In this document: one piece after another, positions 25,544 through 33,775 of the stretch
How the letters are laid out: every line of letters begins with the position of its first letter
How positions within the stretch are numbered: the first letter of the stretch is position 1
Assembly (NCBI RefSeq): GCF_029962485.1
Contig: NZ_CP073638.1
Span: 186,001-250,000, forward strand
Direction: 5' to 3'
Origin: Burkholderia cepacia
GTDB taxonomy: Bacteria; Pseudomonadota; Gammaproteobacteria; Burkholderiales; Burkholderiaceae
DNA: 64,000 nt
Translations under genes and position numbers: made by a program
Notes under the pieces: generated by a model
Database searches by the model: none
What the model was told of the DNA's origin: nothing
What the model saw: the letters and a program-made list of their open reading frames with translations, nothing else

Positions 25544-25987
25544 ATGATGCAGGTCATGTGCGACGACAGAACGGACTACCACCGCCATGCGCGCGGTGGA
25601 TCGCGCGCGGCGCGTACGCTTCAACGGGGATTCACGCTGATCGAGGTGCTGATCGCGCTGGCGATCGTGGCCGTGGCGCTCGGCGCCGTGATGCGCGCGA
25701 TCGGCGCGCTCGCGTCGGATACCGACATGGCGCGCATGCGCCTGCTCGCGCTCTGGAGCGCCGACAACGCGCTCGGCGAAATCCGCATTGCATCGGCGTG
25801 GCCGTCCGTCGGCTCGAACACGTTTGCGTGCCCGCAAGGCCGCTACCGGTTCGTGTGCCGTCAGTCGGTGGCCGCGTTGCCGAGCCCGCTGGTGCGGCGC
25901 GTGACGGTCAGCGTGTATCCGTCCGCGTCGAGCCGCAACGTGCTCGCCGAAGTCGTCACGGTGATCCAGAATGAAGCGCGCCATTGA
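25544..25987 (+). CDS. gspI: Type II secretion minor pseudopilin GspI (HxcV-like)
   Basis: The 147-residue prepilin has the class-3 leader ending QRG, cleaved before FTLIEVLIALAIV with Glu at +5. The C-terminal half shows the GspI pattern (NALGEIRIAS near the middle, RRVTVSVYP at the end). GspI nucleates the pseudopilus tip with GspJ, GspK and GspH. The leader is long (about 29 residues). ATG at 25544 and in-frame ATGs at 25547 and 25556 are all possible. Its end overlaps gspJ by 17 bp. Confidence 0.87.
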   Translation: MMQVMCDDRTDYHRHARGGSRAARTLQRGFTLIEVLIALAIVAVALGAVMRAIGALASDTDMARMRLLALWSADNALGEIRIASAWPSVGSNTFACPQGRYRFVCRQSVAALPSPLVRRVTVSVYPSASSRNVLAEVVTVIQNEARH

Positions 25988-26633
25988 ACCGCGCGCGGCG
26001 GCGCGTGCCCGCGGCTTCACGCTGATCGAGATGCTGGTCGCGATCGCGCTGCTCGCCGTGATCGCGCTGCTGTCGTGGCGCGGTCTCGATGCAACGATCC
26101 GCGGCCGCGACGATATCGCGTCGAATCTGGCGCAAACGCGTCTGCTCGGCCGCTATTTCTCCCAGTTGCAATTCGACCTGACGAACCTCGTGACGGCCGA
26201 CGAAGTGTTCGGGCCGCCGCTGCGTATTCGCCCGAATGAACTCGTGATGGTGCGTCGTCTCGGCGTCGGCAGCGGGCCGGCGCACATGCAGGTCGTGCGC
26301 TACCAGCTCAAGGGGCGCGAACTCGTGCGCAGCGCGTCGCAGCCGCTTGCGTCGCTGGCCGACGTGGAGGACGCGCTGCAACACATGGACGCGTTCGCGC
26401 GCGTGGTGGTCAGCAATGATGCGCGGACGATGCAGCTTTCGGTGTGGATTCCGCCGGGGGGATGGACGACGAGCCAGACCGTCATCGAACAGTCCTACGC
26501 GCAGTTTCTCGCGCAGCACGGCGTCAGCAACATCACGTCGCTCGGCATGCCGCTGCCGCGCGGCGTGCGCTTCGCGGTCACGATGGGCGCGCCGGCCGTC
26601 GAATACGTGCGGACGATCCCGATCGGCCAGTGA
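25971..26633 (+). CDS. gspJ: Type II secretion minor pseudopilin GspJ (HxcW-like)
   Basis: The 220-residue prepilin has the processing site ARG followed by FTLIEMLVAIALLAVIALLS, with Glu at +5, then the WRGLDATIRGRD motif characteristic of GspJ. The globular domain fits the pseudopilus tip subunit. It overlaps gspI, so the two are translated together. The core type II genes F, G, H and K lie 22-32 kb to the right, separated by the exoprotein cluster. Confidence 0.88.
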   Translation: MKRAIEPRAAARARGFTLIEMLVAIALLAVIALLSWRGLDATIRGRDDIASNLAQTRLLGRYFSQLQFDLTNLVTADEVFGPPLRIRPNELVMVRRLGVGSGPAHMQVVRYQLKGRELVRSASQPLASLADVEDALQHMDAFARVVVSNDARTMQLSVWIPPGGWTTSQTVIEQSYAQFLAQHGVSNITSLGMPLPRGVRFAVTMGAPAVEYVRTIPIGQ

Positions 26634-26664
26634 CGGCGGCACGGGCTGCGTCCGGCCGGCAATG

Positions 26665-26696
26665 TGGTCCGTCCCCCGGGCAAAATGGTCCGTAAC
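26665..26696 (+). promoter_or_regulatory. Shared element 2, two copies before the glycosyltransferase genes
   Basis: A partial copy (TGGTCCGT, 26665-26672) is followed by a perfect copy AATGGTCCGTAAC (26684-26696). The downstream TCGTCA also matches the sequence following the other copies. The perfect copy ends 115 bp before the GTG of the first TPR gene. Confidence 0.6.
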
Positions 26697-26811
26697 TTTC
26701 GTCATACGTCTGTTATTGCCCGTCCGTTAGTCTCGTGACGAGCATGACCGCTGCGACCGGTTCCATCGAGCCGGGCCAGCGGCGGCATCGGCAAACGGGA
26801 AGGGGGCGAAC

Positions 26812-29034
26812 GTGACGGTCGAGCACCGGCATGATGCACACGCGGGCGCGTCGGGATTCGACGCGCGCGGGCAACGGCAATCGGCGGCGATCCTGAGCCG
26901 CGCACAGAACTGGCACAGCGCCGGACGTTTCGACGACGCGGCGCGCGAATACCTCGCCGTGCTCGAGAACGAGCCGGACAATCCCCAGGCATTGCACCTG
27001 TATGGCGTGCTGCAGTTCCAGCGCGGCGCGGCCGACGACGCCGAAGCGTTGCTGCGCCAGTCGATCGCGATCGCCCCCGGCACGCGCGCTCTGTCGGATC
27101 TCGGCGCGATCGCCGGCGAGCGCGGCCGCGTCGGCGAGGCGCTCGAGCATTTCGCGGCCGCGTTGCGCACCACGCCCGACGACGTGCAGACGCTCGTGCG
27201 CCGCGGCAATACGCTGCTCGGATTGCGCCGCTACGACGACGCGCTCGCGTCGTTCGATCGCGCGCTCGCCGTATCGCCACTGGTGCTCGATGCGCTCTGC
27301 AATCGCGGCAGTGCGCTGCGTGCGCTGCGCCGCTTCGACGACGCACTCGATACCTACGATCGCGCGCTGATGGTCGACCCGCGTTCGTTCGAATCGTGGT
27401 TCAACCGCGGCCTCGTGTTGCGCGAACTGCAGCGGCCGGCCGAGGCGCTGCAGTGCTTCGAGCGCGCCAGCGCGATCCGGCCCGGTTTGGCCGCGATCAT
27501 GGCCGAGCGCGGCCGCACGCTGATCGATCTCGATCGGCCGGGCGAGGCGCTCGACGCGTTCAACGAAGCGATCGCGGCCGATCCCGCGCGGATCGACGTG
27601 CTCTACAACAGCGCGGTCGCGCTCGAACGGCTCGGCCGCGCGGACGAAGCGCTGGCCCGCTGCGAGCGCGTGCTGGCGTTCGATCCGGATCATGTCCGCG
27701 CCCATGCGAGCCGCGGCAATGCATTGCTGCAGCTCAAGCGTCACGATGACGCGCTGGCCGCCTATGCGCGCGCGCTGGCGCTCGATCCGCATGCGGCGGA
27801 GACGTTGTGCAACCGCGGCACTGCGCTGCGTTACCTGAAGCGTTACGACGAAGCGCTGGCCAGCTACGACGCCGCGCTCGCGCGCGATGAGCGGTTCGCC
27901 GAGGCGTGGACCAACCGCAGCAGCGTGTTGCAGGACCTGCACCGCTACGACGAAGCGATGGCGTCGATCGACCGTGCGCTCGCGCTGCGTCCCGATCACG
28001 CGACGAACTGGCTCAATCGCGGCAACCTGCATTTCGAAACGGCGCGCACGGACGACGCGCTCGTCGCGTACGACCGCGCGATCGCGCTGCAGCCCGACTA
28101 TGCCGAAGCGCATTTCGCGCGCGCGTCGCTGTATCTGATCGAAGGCGATTTCGCACGTGGCTGGCCCGAATACGAATGGCGGCTGCGCGACGCGCAGCTT
28201 GCGCGGCACTACCGGCCGTTCACGCAGCCGGCGTGGCAGGGCGACACGCCGCTCGACGGCCGGACGGTGCTGATTCATGCCGAGCAAGGGTTCGGCGACA
28301 CGCTGCATTTCTGCCGCTACGTCCCGCTGGTGGCCGCGCGCGGTGCGCGGGTCGTGTTCGAGGTGCAGCCGCAACTGCGCGCGCTGATGGCGTCGCTGCC
28401 CGGGTCGGTCGACGTGATCGCGCGTGGCGAGCCGCTGCCGGCGTTCGATTGCCAGACGCCGCTGATGAGCCTGCCGCACGCGTTTCGCACCGACGAAGCC
28501 ACGATTCCACGTGCCGGTGCCTATCTGCAGGCCGACCCGCAGCGCACGCGCCAGTGGGAAGCGCTGCTCGGCGACCGGCGCCGGCCGCGAATCGGGATCG
28601 CGTGGGCCGGCAATCCGGAACACCGGAACGATCACAACCGGTCGATCGATTTCTCGCGGCTCGCGCCGCTGTTCGATCTCGACGTCGACTGGATCAGCCT
28701 GCAAAAACCCGTGCGCGAACGCGACGCGGCGCTGCTCGCGGAGGCGCCGGTGCGCCGCGTCGACGAAGAACTCGGCGACTTCGCGGACACGGCCGCGCTG
28801 ATCGGCGCGCTGGACCTCGTGATCGCGGTCGATTCCGCCGTCGCGCATCTGGCGGGTGCGCTGGGCCACGCGGTCTGGGTGCTGCTGCCCGATCCGGCCG
28901 AGTGGCGCTGGATGCGGACCCGCGGCGACAGCCCGTGGTATCCGTCCGCGCGGCTGTTCCGGCAGGCGGCGCCGGGCGACTGGACGGGCGCGATCGACGC
29001 GGTGCGTGCCACGATCGCGGCGATGACACGTTAG
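26812..29034 (+). CDS. TPR-repeat glycosyltransferase, copy 1
   Basis: A 740-residue soluble protein. Residues ~25-440 are about a dozen tetratricopeptide repeats (for example LCNRGTALRYLKRYDEALAS). Residues ~460-740 form a GT-B type domain related to glycosyltransferase families 9 and 41. Landmarks are LIHAEQGFGDTLHFCRY near 485, WAGNPEHRNDHNRS near 598 and AVDSAVAHLAGALG near 672. The GTG start follows AAGGGGG. It is the first of three tandem paralogues directly upstream of the giant exoprotein. By analogy with HMW1C it may glycosylate the exoprotein in the cytoplasm; that is inference. Confidence 0.85.
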   Translation: MTVEHRHDAHAGASGFDARGQRQSAAILSRAQNWHSAGRFDDAAREYLAVLENEPDNPQALHLYGVLQFQRGAADDAEALLRQSIAIAPGTRALSDLGAIAGERGRVGEALEHFAAALRTTPDDVQTLVRRGNTLLGLRRYDDALASFDRALAVSPLVLDALCNRGSALRALRRFDDALDTYDRALMVDPRSFESWFNRGLVLRELQRPAEALQCFERASAIRPGLAAIMAERGRTLIDLDRPGEALDAFNEAIAADPARIDVLYNSAVALERLGRADEALARCERVLAFDPDHVRAHASRGNALLQLKRHDDALAAYARALALDPHAAETLCNRGTALRYLKRYDEALASYDAALARDERFAEAWTNRSSVLQDLHRYDEAMASIDRALALRPDHATNWLNRGNLHFETARTDDALVAYDRAIALQPDYAEAHFARASLYLIEGDFARGWPEYEWRLRDAQLARHYRPFTQPAWQGDTPLDGRTVLIHAEQGFGDTLHFCRYVPLVAARGARVVFEVQPQLRALMASLPGSVDVIARGEPLPAFDCQTPLMSLPHAFRTDEATIPRAGAYLQADPQRTRQWEALLGDRRRPRIGIAWAGNPEHRNDHNRSIDFSRLAPLFDLDVDWISLQKPVRERDAALLAEAPVRRVDEELGDFADTAALIGALDLVIAVDSAVAHLAGALGHAVWVLLPDPAEWRWMRTRGDSPWYPSARLFRQAAPGDWTGAIDAVRATIAAMTR

Positions 29035-29076
29035 ACACGACACACGATACGAACAGCGACAAGTGGGGGCCACACG

Positions 29077-31320
29077 ATGACACCGAACGGGGAAGGGATG
29101 ACACTCGCGAGCGCGCCGGTCGCGCCGGATCGCCGTCCGCCCGACACCGCGCAACTCGAACGGTTGCTCTTGCGGGCGCGCAAGGCGCACCACGACGGCG
29201 CGCTGCAGCATGCGGAACACGCGTATACCGAATTGCTGACGCTCGATCCCGAGCATCCGGAGGCGCTGCACCTGCTCGGCGCGGTGCGCTTCCAGCAAGG
29301 GCGCCTCGACGATGCCGAGCCACTGATGCGGCGCTCGATCGAGCGTCGGCCGGTGCCGCTCGCGCTCGCGAATTACGCGGCGGTGCTGACTGGCCTCGGG
29401 CGCGAGCACGACGCGCTCGCGCGGCTCGACGAAGCGCTCGCGATCAATCCGGTTCATCAGCGCGTGCTGTTCCAGCGCGCGGGCCTGCTCGCGCAACTCG
29501 CGCGGCACGACGATGCGTGTGCGGTCTACGACCGGCTGCTCGAGCTGACGCCCGGTTTTGCCGACGGCTATGTGAAGCGCAGCGACATGCTGCGCGCGCT
29601 TGGCCGTCACGACGACGCGCTCGCCGATTGCGATCGATCGGTCGCGCTGGCCGGGCGTTCGTTCGACGCGATGCGCGGGCGCGGTCTCGCGTTGCGCGAA
29701 CTCGGGCACTTTCGTGATGCGGTCGACAGCTACGGCTACGCGCTTGCGCAGATGCCGGGCAGCGCCGAGGTGCTGTTCCTGCGCGGTGTCGCCTATCTCG
29801 ACCTGAACGATCCCGTGCGTGCGCTCGCGGATTTCAATGCGGCAATCGCGGCGAGCCCGACCTTCGTCGATGCGATCTTCAACAGCTCGATCGCGCTCGA
29901 GCTGCTTGGCCGGCACGACGAGGCGCTCGTGCGCTGCGACCGCGTGCTCGCGATCGATCCGCGCCATGCGCGGGCGCTGGCGAACCGCGGCAACGCCGCC
30001 AGCCACCTGGAGCGCTATCGCGATGCGGCCGACAGCTATGCGCGCGCGCTTGACGCGGAACCGCGCAGCACCGGCGTGCTGTGCAACTACGCGAGCGCGC
30101 TGATGCGCATCGAGCGTCATGACGATGCGCGCGACATGTGCGACCGTGCGCTCGCGCTCGATGCGGGCTATGTGCCCGCGTGGTTCACGCGCGGCCGCGT
30201 GCAGCTTGAAACGCACCGCTACGAGGCCGCGCTCGACGATCTCGCGCGCGTGATCGACGCGACGCCGCGCGACAAGCTCGCGCACTTTCACAAGGGCAAT
30301 GCGCTGCGCGCGCTGCGGCATCACGACGCCGCGCGGCAGGCGTATGCAGATGCGATCGAGATCGATCCCGACTACGTGCTCGCGCACTGCATGCGCGCGT
30401 TTCTGTGTTTGTCGATCGGCGATTTCGAAGCGGGCTGGGCCGAGTATGAATGGCGCTGGCGTGATACGCAGCTCGATGCGAGCCGGCGCACGTTCGCGCA
30501 GCCGCGCTGGACGCACGGGATGCCGCTCGACGGCAAGACGATCCTGCTGTACCCGGAACAGGGGCTCGGCGACACGCTGCAGTTCTGCCGTTATGTCCCG
30601 CTCGTGAAAGCGCTTGGCGCACGCGTCGTGCTCGAAGCGCCGGTCGAACTGAAGACGCTGTTCGCCACGCTCGACGGTGTCGATGCGCTCGTCGCGCGAG
30701 GTGAGCCGCTGCCACCGTTCGACCTGCATTGCCCGCTACTGAGCCTGCCGCTCGAGTTCCGCACGGACCTTGCGTCGATTCCGGCCGGCGCGCCATATCT
30801 CGCTGCCGACCCTATGCGTGTCGCGCAGTGGCGCGAACGGCTCGGTGTGGCGCCGCGGCCGCGTGTCGGTCTCGTGTGGTCAGGCAACCCGCTGCACCTG
30901 AACGACCGCAACCGCTCGATGACGCTCGCGGATCTGCTGCCGCTGTTCGACGACCGTTACGAGTGGATCAGCCTGCAGAAGGTGGTTCGCGACGAGGATC
31001 GCCCGGTGCTCGACGCGAGCGCGGTGCGTTTCGTCGGCGACGATCTTGCGGACTTCGCCGATACGGCGGCGCTGACCGCGCTGATGGACGGCATCGTCAG
31101 CGTCGATACGTCCGTCGCGCACCTCGCCGGCGCACTCGGCCGGCCGCTTGCGCTGATGATTCCGCATACGCCCGATTTCCGCTGGCTGCTCGAGCGGGAC
31201 GACAGCCCGTGGTATCCGTCGGCGCGCCTGTACCGCCAGCCCGAGGGCGGGCAGTGGGCACCCGTCGTCGAGCGGATCGCGGCCGAGTTGCCGACGCTCG
31301 TCGGCGGAGGCGCGCGATGA
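29077..31320 (+). CDS. TPR-repeat glycosyltransferase, copy 2
   Basis: A 747-residue paralogue of the preceding gene with the same plan. TPR repeats run to about residue 445, then the transferase domain (LYPEQGLGDTLQFCRY near 489, WSGNPLHLNDRNRS near 601, SVDTSVAHLAGALG near 680, DDSPWYPSARLYRQ near the end). The start at 29077 follows GTGGGGG; an in-frame ATG at 29098 is an alternative. Only 42 bp separate it from copy 1, and its end overlaps copy 3 by ATGA, so the three form one operon. Confidence 0.85.
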   Translation: MTPNGEGMTLASAPVAPDRRPPDTAQLERLLLRARKAHHDGALQHAEHAYTELLTLDPEHPEALHLLGAVRFQQGRLDDAEPLMRRSIERRPVPLALANYAAVLTGLGREHDALARLDEALAINPVHQRVLFQRAGLLAQLARHDDACAVYDRLLELTPGFADGYVKRSDMLRALGRHDDALADCDRSVALAGRSFDAMRGRGLALRELGHFRDAVDSYGYALAQMPGSAEVLFLRGVAYLDLNDPVRALADFNAAIAASPTFVDAIFNSSIALELLGRHDEALVRCDRVLAIDPRHARALANRGNAASHLERYRDAADSYARALDAEPRSTGVLCNYASALMRIERHDDARDMCDRALALDAGYVPAWFTRGRVQLETHRYEAALDDLARVIDATPRDKLAHFHKGNALRALRHHDAARQAYADAIEIDPDYVLAHCMRAFLCLSIGDFEAGWAEYEWRWRDTQLDASRRTFAQPRWTHGMPLDGKTILLYPEQGLGDTLQFCRYVPLVKALGARVVLEAPVELKTLFATLDGVDALVARGEPLPPFDLHCPLLSLPLEFRTDLASIPAGAPYLAADPMRVAQWRERLGVAPRPRVGLVWSGNPLHLNDRNRSMTLADLLPLFDDRYEWISLQKVVRDEDRPVLDASAVRFVGDDLADFADTAALTALMDGIVSVDTSVAHLAGALGRPLALMIPHTPDFRWLLERDDSPWYPSARLYRQPEGGQWAPVVERIAAELPTLVGGGAR

Positions 31321-33590
31321 GTGCGCGCCGCGAGGCCGCACCGTCGCCCGGTACCGGCGCCGGCTTCGGCGCAAGCGCCGTGCCGTTGCGCGCGGTGCTC
31401 GACGATGCGCTGCGCCAGGCGCGCGCGCGGCTCGAACTGCGTGATTTCGCGGGGGCCGGACGGCTCTACGAAGGCGTGCTGACGATGGCGCCCGACCATG
31501 TCGAAGCGCTGCACCTGCTCGGGCTCGTATATCTGCAGCTCGGCGATCCCGCGCGGGCGGAGCCGCTGATCGCGCGCTCGATGCGGTTCGGATTGAACCA
31601 GTCGTGGAATCTGGCGAACCACGCGGCGGCGCTGACCGGTGTCGGCCGTCATCGCGATGCGCTCGCGCTCGCCGATCGCGCACTCGCGGCCGATCCGGAC
31701 CATGCGCCGTCGCATGCGGCACGCGGCGACGCGCTGCTCGCGCTCGCGCAATACGACGCGGCGCTCACGGCCTACGATCGGGCGCTCGTGCGGGAACCGG
31801 CACACGCAACGGCGTGGCGCAAGCGCGGCGAGACGTTGCGGTGGCTCGAACGGCCGGCCGATGCGTTGATCAGCATCGAGCGCGCGTTACGGATCGACCC
31901 GAACGATGCGGCCGCGAACCTCGAGCGCGGGCATGCGCTGCGAGCGCTCGGTCATCGCGAACAGGCGCTGCACAGCTATCAGCTCGCGATGGTCGCGCGC
32001 GGCAAGACACCGGAGATCGTCTACGCGTGCGGCGTCGTGATGACCGAACTCGGCCGCCCGGCCGATGCGCTCGCGTGTCTCGACGAAGGGCTCGCACGGC
32101 TGCCGAAAGACGAGCAGTTGCTGTACGCGAGTTGCGTCGCGCTGGATCTGCTGCATGCCCGCGACGAATTGCTGAAGCGCTGCGACCGGCTGCTCGCGCT
32201 GAATCGCGGCAACGTCGCGGCATGGGTCGGGCGCGGCAATGCGCTGCTCGGGCTCGAACGTCATGCGGAAGCCGCCCAGGCCTATGCGGAAGCACTGGCG
32301 CGCAAACCCGACGATATCGACGCGCGCCGCAACAGCGCGGCCGCGCTGCGTGCGCTTGGCCGGTTCGACGACGCGCTCGCCGATTACGATGCGGCGCTGG
32401 CGCTGACGGGCCCGCATGCGGAACTGCATTACAACCGCGCGCTCGCGCTGCAGCAGCTCGGCCGCTACGACGAGGCGCTCGCGAGCCATGCGGCGGCGGC
32501 GGCCGCGCCGGCGGACACGGCGCAGGCCCTGTTCACGCGTGCGCTCGCGCGCCAGCACCTCGGCGACGATGCCGCCGCGCTGACCGACTACGCCGATGCC
32601 TGCCGGCGCGATCCGAACCACGGCGCCGCGCGCCGTTCCGAGGCGTTTTGCCGGCTGCTGACGGGCGACTTCGACGCGGGCTGGCGGCAGCACGAGGCGC
32701 GCTGGGACGCGGCCGACGTGATGCTGCACCGGCGTCATGCGGACCGTCCGCTGTGGACCGGCGACGAACCGCTCGCCGGCCGCACGCTGCTGCTGCATGC
32801 GGAGCAGGGTTACGGCGACACGCTGCAGTTCTGCCGCTACGCGAGCCTGGCGCACGACGCGGGGGCGACCGTGATCGTCGAGGCACCGGCCGCACTCGGC
32901 GAACTGCTCGGCACGTTGCGCGGCGTGAGCCGGGTCGTCACCGAGGGACAGCCGATGCCGGCGTTCGACCTGCAGTGTCCGCTGATGAGCCTGCCGTTCG
33001 CGTTCCGCACGACGCTCGATACGGTGCCGGCCGACGTGCCGTACCTGCGCGCCGATGCGTCGCGGCGTGCCGCGTGGACGCAGCGCATCGACGCGTTAGC
33101 GCCGCCGGGCCGGCTGCGGGTCGGGCTCGCGTGGTCCGGCAATCCGCGCCATGCGAACGACGAGAACCGCTCGATACCGTTCGCGATGCTCGCGCCGCTC
33201 GTCGGGTGCGATGCGCCCGACGTGACGTTCGTGAGCCTGCAGCCGCAGGTGCGTGCACGTGATGCCGACGCGCTCGCCGCGAGCGGCGTGCTGCCGGTCG
33301 CGGACGCGTTGCGGGATTTCTCCGAAACGGCTGCGCTGGTCGACACACTGGATCTCGTGATCAGCGTCGACACGTCGGTCGCGCATCTGGCCGGCGCGCT
33401 CGGGCGGCCGGTATGGGTGCTGCTGCCGCGCGTGCCGGACTGGCGCTGGCTGCTCGAGCGCGACGGCAGCCCGTGGTATCCGGCCGCGACGCTGTTCCGG
33501 CAGGCGCGGCCGGGAGACTGGCCGGCCGTCGTCGGCCGAGTGGCCGACGCGCTCGGCACGGTGCGCCGCGACCGCACCGAGGCGGCGTGA
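31317..33590 (+). CDS. TPR-repeat glycosyltransferase, copy 3
   Basis: A 757-residue paralogue beginning in an ATGA overlap with copy 2. TPR repeats occupy about residues 40-450. The transferase domain follows (LHAEQGYGDTLQFCRY near 493, WSGNPRHANDENRS near 606, SVDTSVAHLAGALGRPVWVL, then DGSPWYPAATLFRQ). The three copies have diverged in sequence but keep every landmark of the transferase domain. This suggests three active enzymes with different acceptors or successive roles, rather than recent duplication. Confidence 0.85.
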   Translation: MSARREAAPSPGTGAGFGASAVPLRAVLDDALRQARARLELRDFAGAGRLYEGVLTMAPDHVEALHLLGLVYLQLGDPARAEPLIARSMRFGLNQSWNLANHAAALTGVGRHRDALALADRALAADPDHAPSHAARGDALLALAQYDAALTAYDRALVREPAHATAWRKRGETLRWLERPADALISIERALRIDPNDAAANLERGHALRALGHREQALHSYQLAMVARGKTPEIVYACGVVMTELGRPADALACLDEGLARLPKDEQLLYASCVALDLLHARDELLKRCDRLLALNRGNVAAWVGRGNALLGLERHAEAAQAYAEALARKPDDIDARRNSAAALRALGRFDDALADYDAALALTGPHAELHYNRALALQQLGRYDEALASHAAAAAAPADTAQALFTRALARQHLGDDAAALTDYADACRRDPNHGAARRSEAFCRLLTGDFDAGWRQHEARWDAADVMLHRRHADRPLWTGDEPLAGRTLLLHAEQGYGDTLQFCRYASLAHDAGATVIVEAPAALGELLGTLRGVSRVVTEGQPMPAFDLQCPLMSLPFAFRTTLDTVPADVPYLRADASRRAAWTQRIDALAPPGRLRVGLAWSGNPRHANDENRSIPFAMLAPLVGCDAPDVTFVSLQPQVRARDADALAASGVLPVADALRDFSETAALVDTLDLVISVDTSVAHLAGALGRPVWVLLPRVPDWRWLLERDGSPWYPAATLFRQARPGDWPAVVGRVADALGTVRRDRTEAA

Positions 33591-33610
33591 CCGGCCTTCC
33601 ATGACAAAAG

Positions 33611-33648
33611 CTACGGACCTTTTCACGGCGGCCGGAATGGTCCGTAAC
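33611..33648. promoter_or_regulatory. Shared element 3, inverted pair before the exoprotein gene
   Basis: A perfect AATGGTCCGTAAC at 33636-33648 is preceded by an inverted partial copy (AAAAGGTCCGTAG on the minus strand, 33611-33623). The perfect copy ends 127 bp before the chosen exoprotein start and is again followed by TCGCCA. Confidence 0.6.
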
Positions 33649-33775
33649 AGTCGCCATGTCGCTGCCATTCGCGCTTCGTATGGTCTTCGGATTCCAGCGG
33701 CCTGTTTCGGGCGCAACGACATGTGCGGTGCCGGACCGGCGCCGCGCGCAAATTCCTAGCATCGGGGTGGCAAGA

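Noticed and set aside
26713..30729. A very long open frame on the minus strand opposite the first two TPR genes (over 1,300 codons)
   Set aside because: It is a mirror of GC-rich TPR coding sequence. It is rich in Arg and Ala without domains, has no ribosome binding site, and the plus strand has three clear homologous proteins.
33656..33775. Earlier ATG of the exoprotein at 33656
   Set aside because: It lies only 8 bp after the shared promoter-like element and has no ribosome binding site. The ATG at 33776 has GGGGTGG and still gives a long signal peptide.
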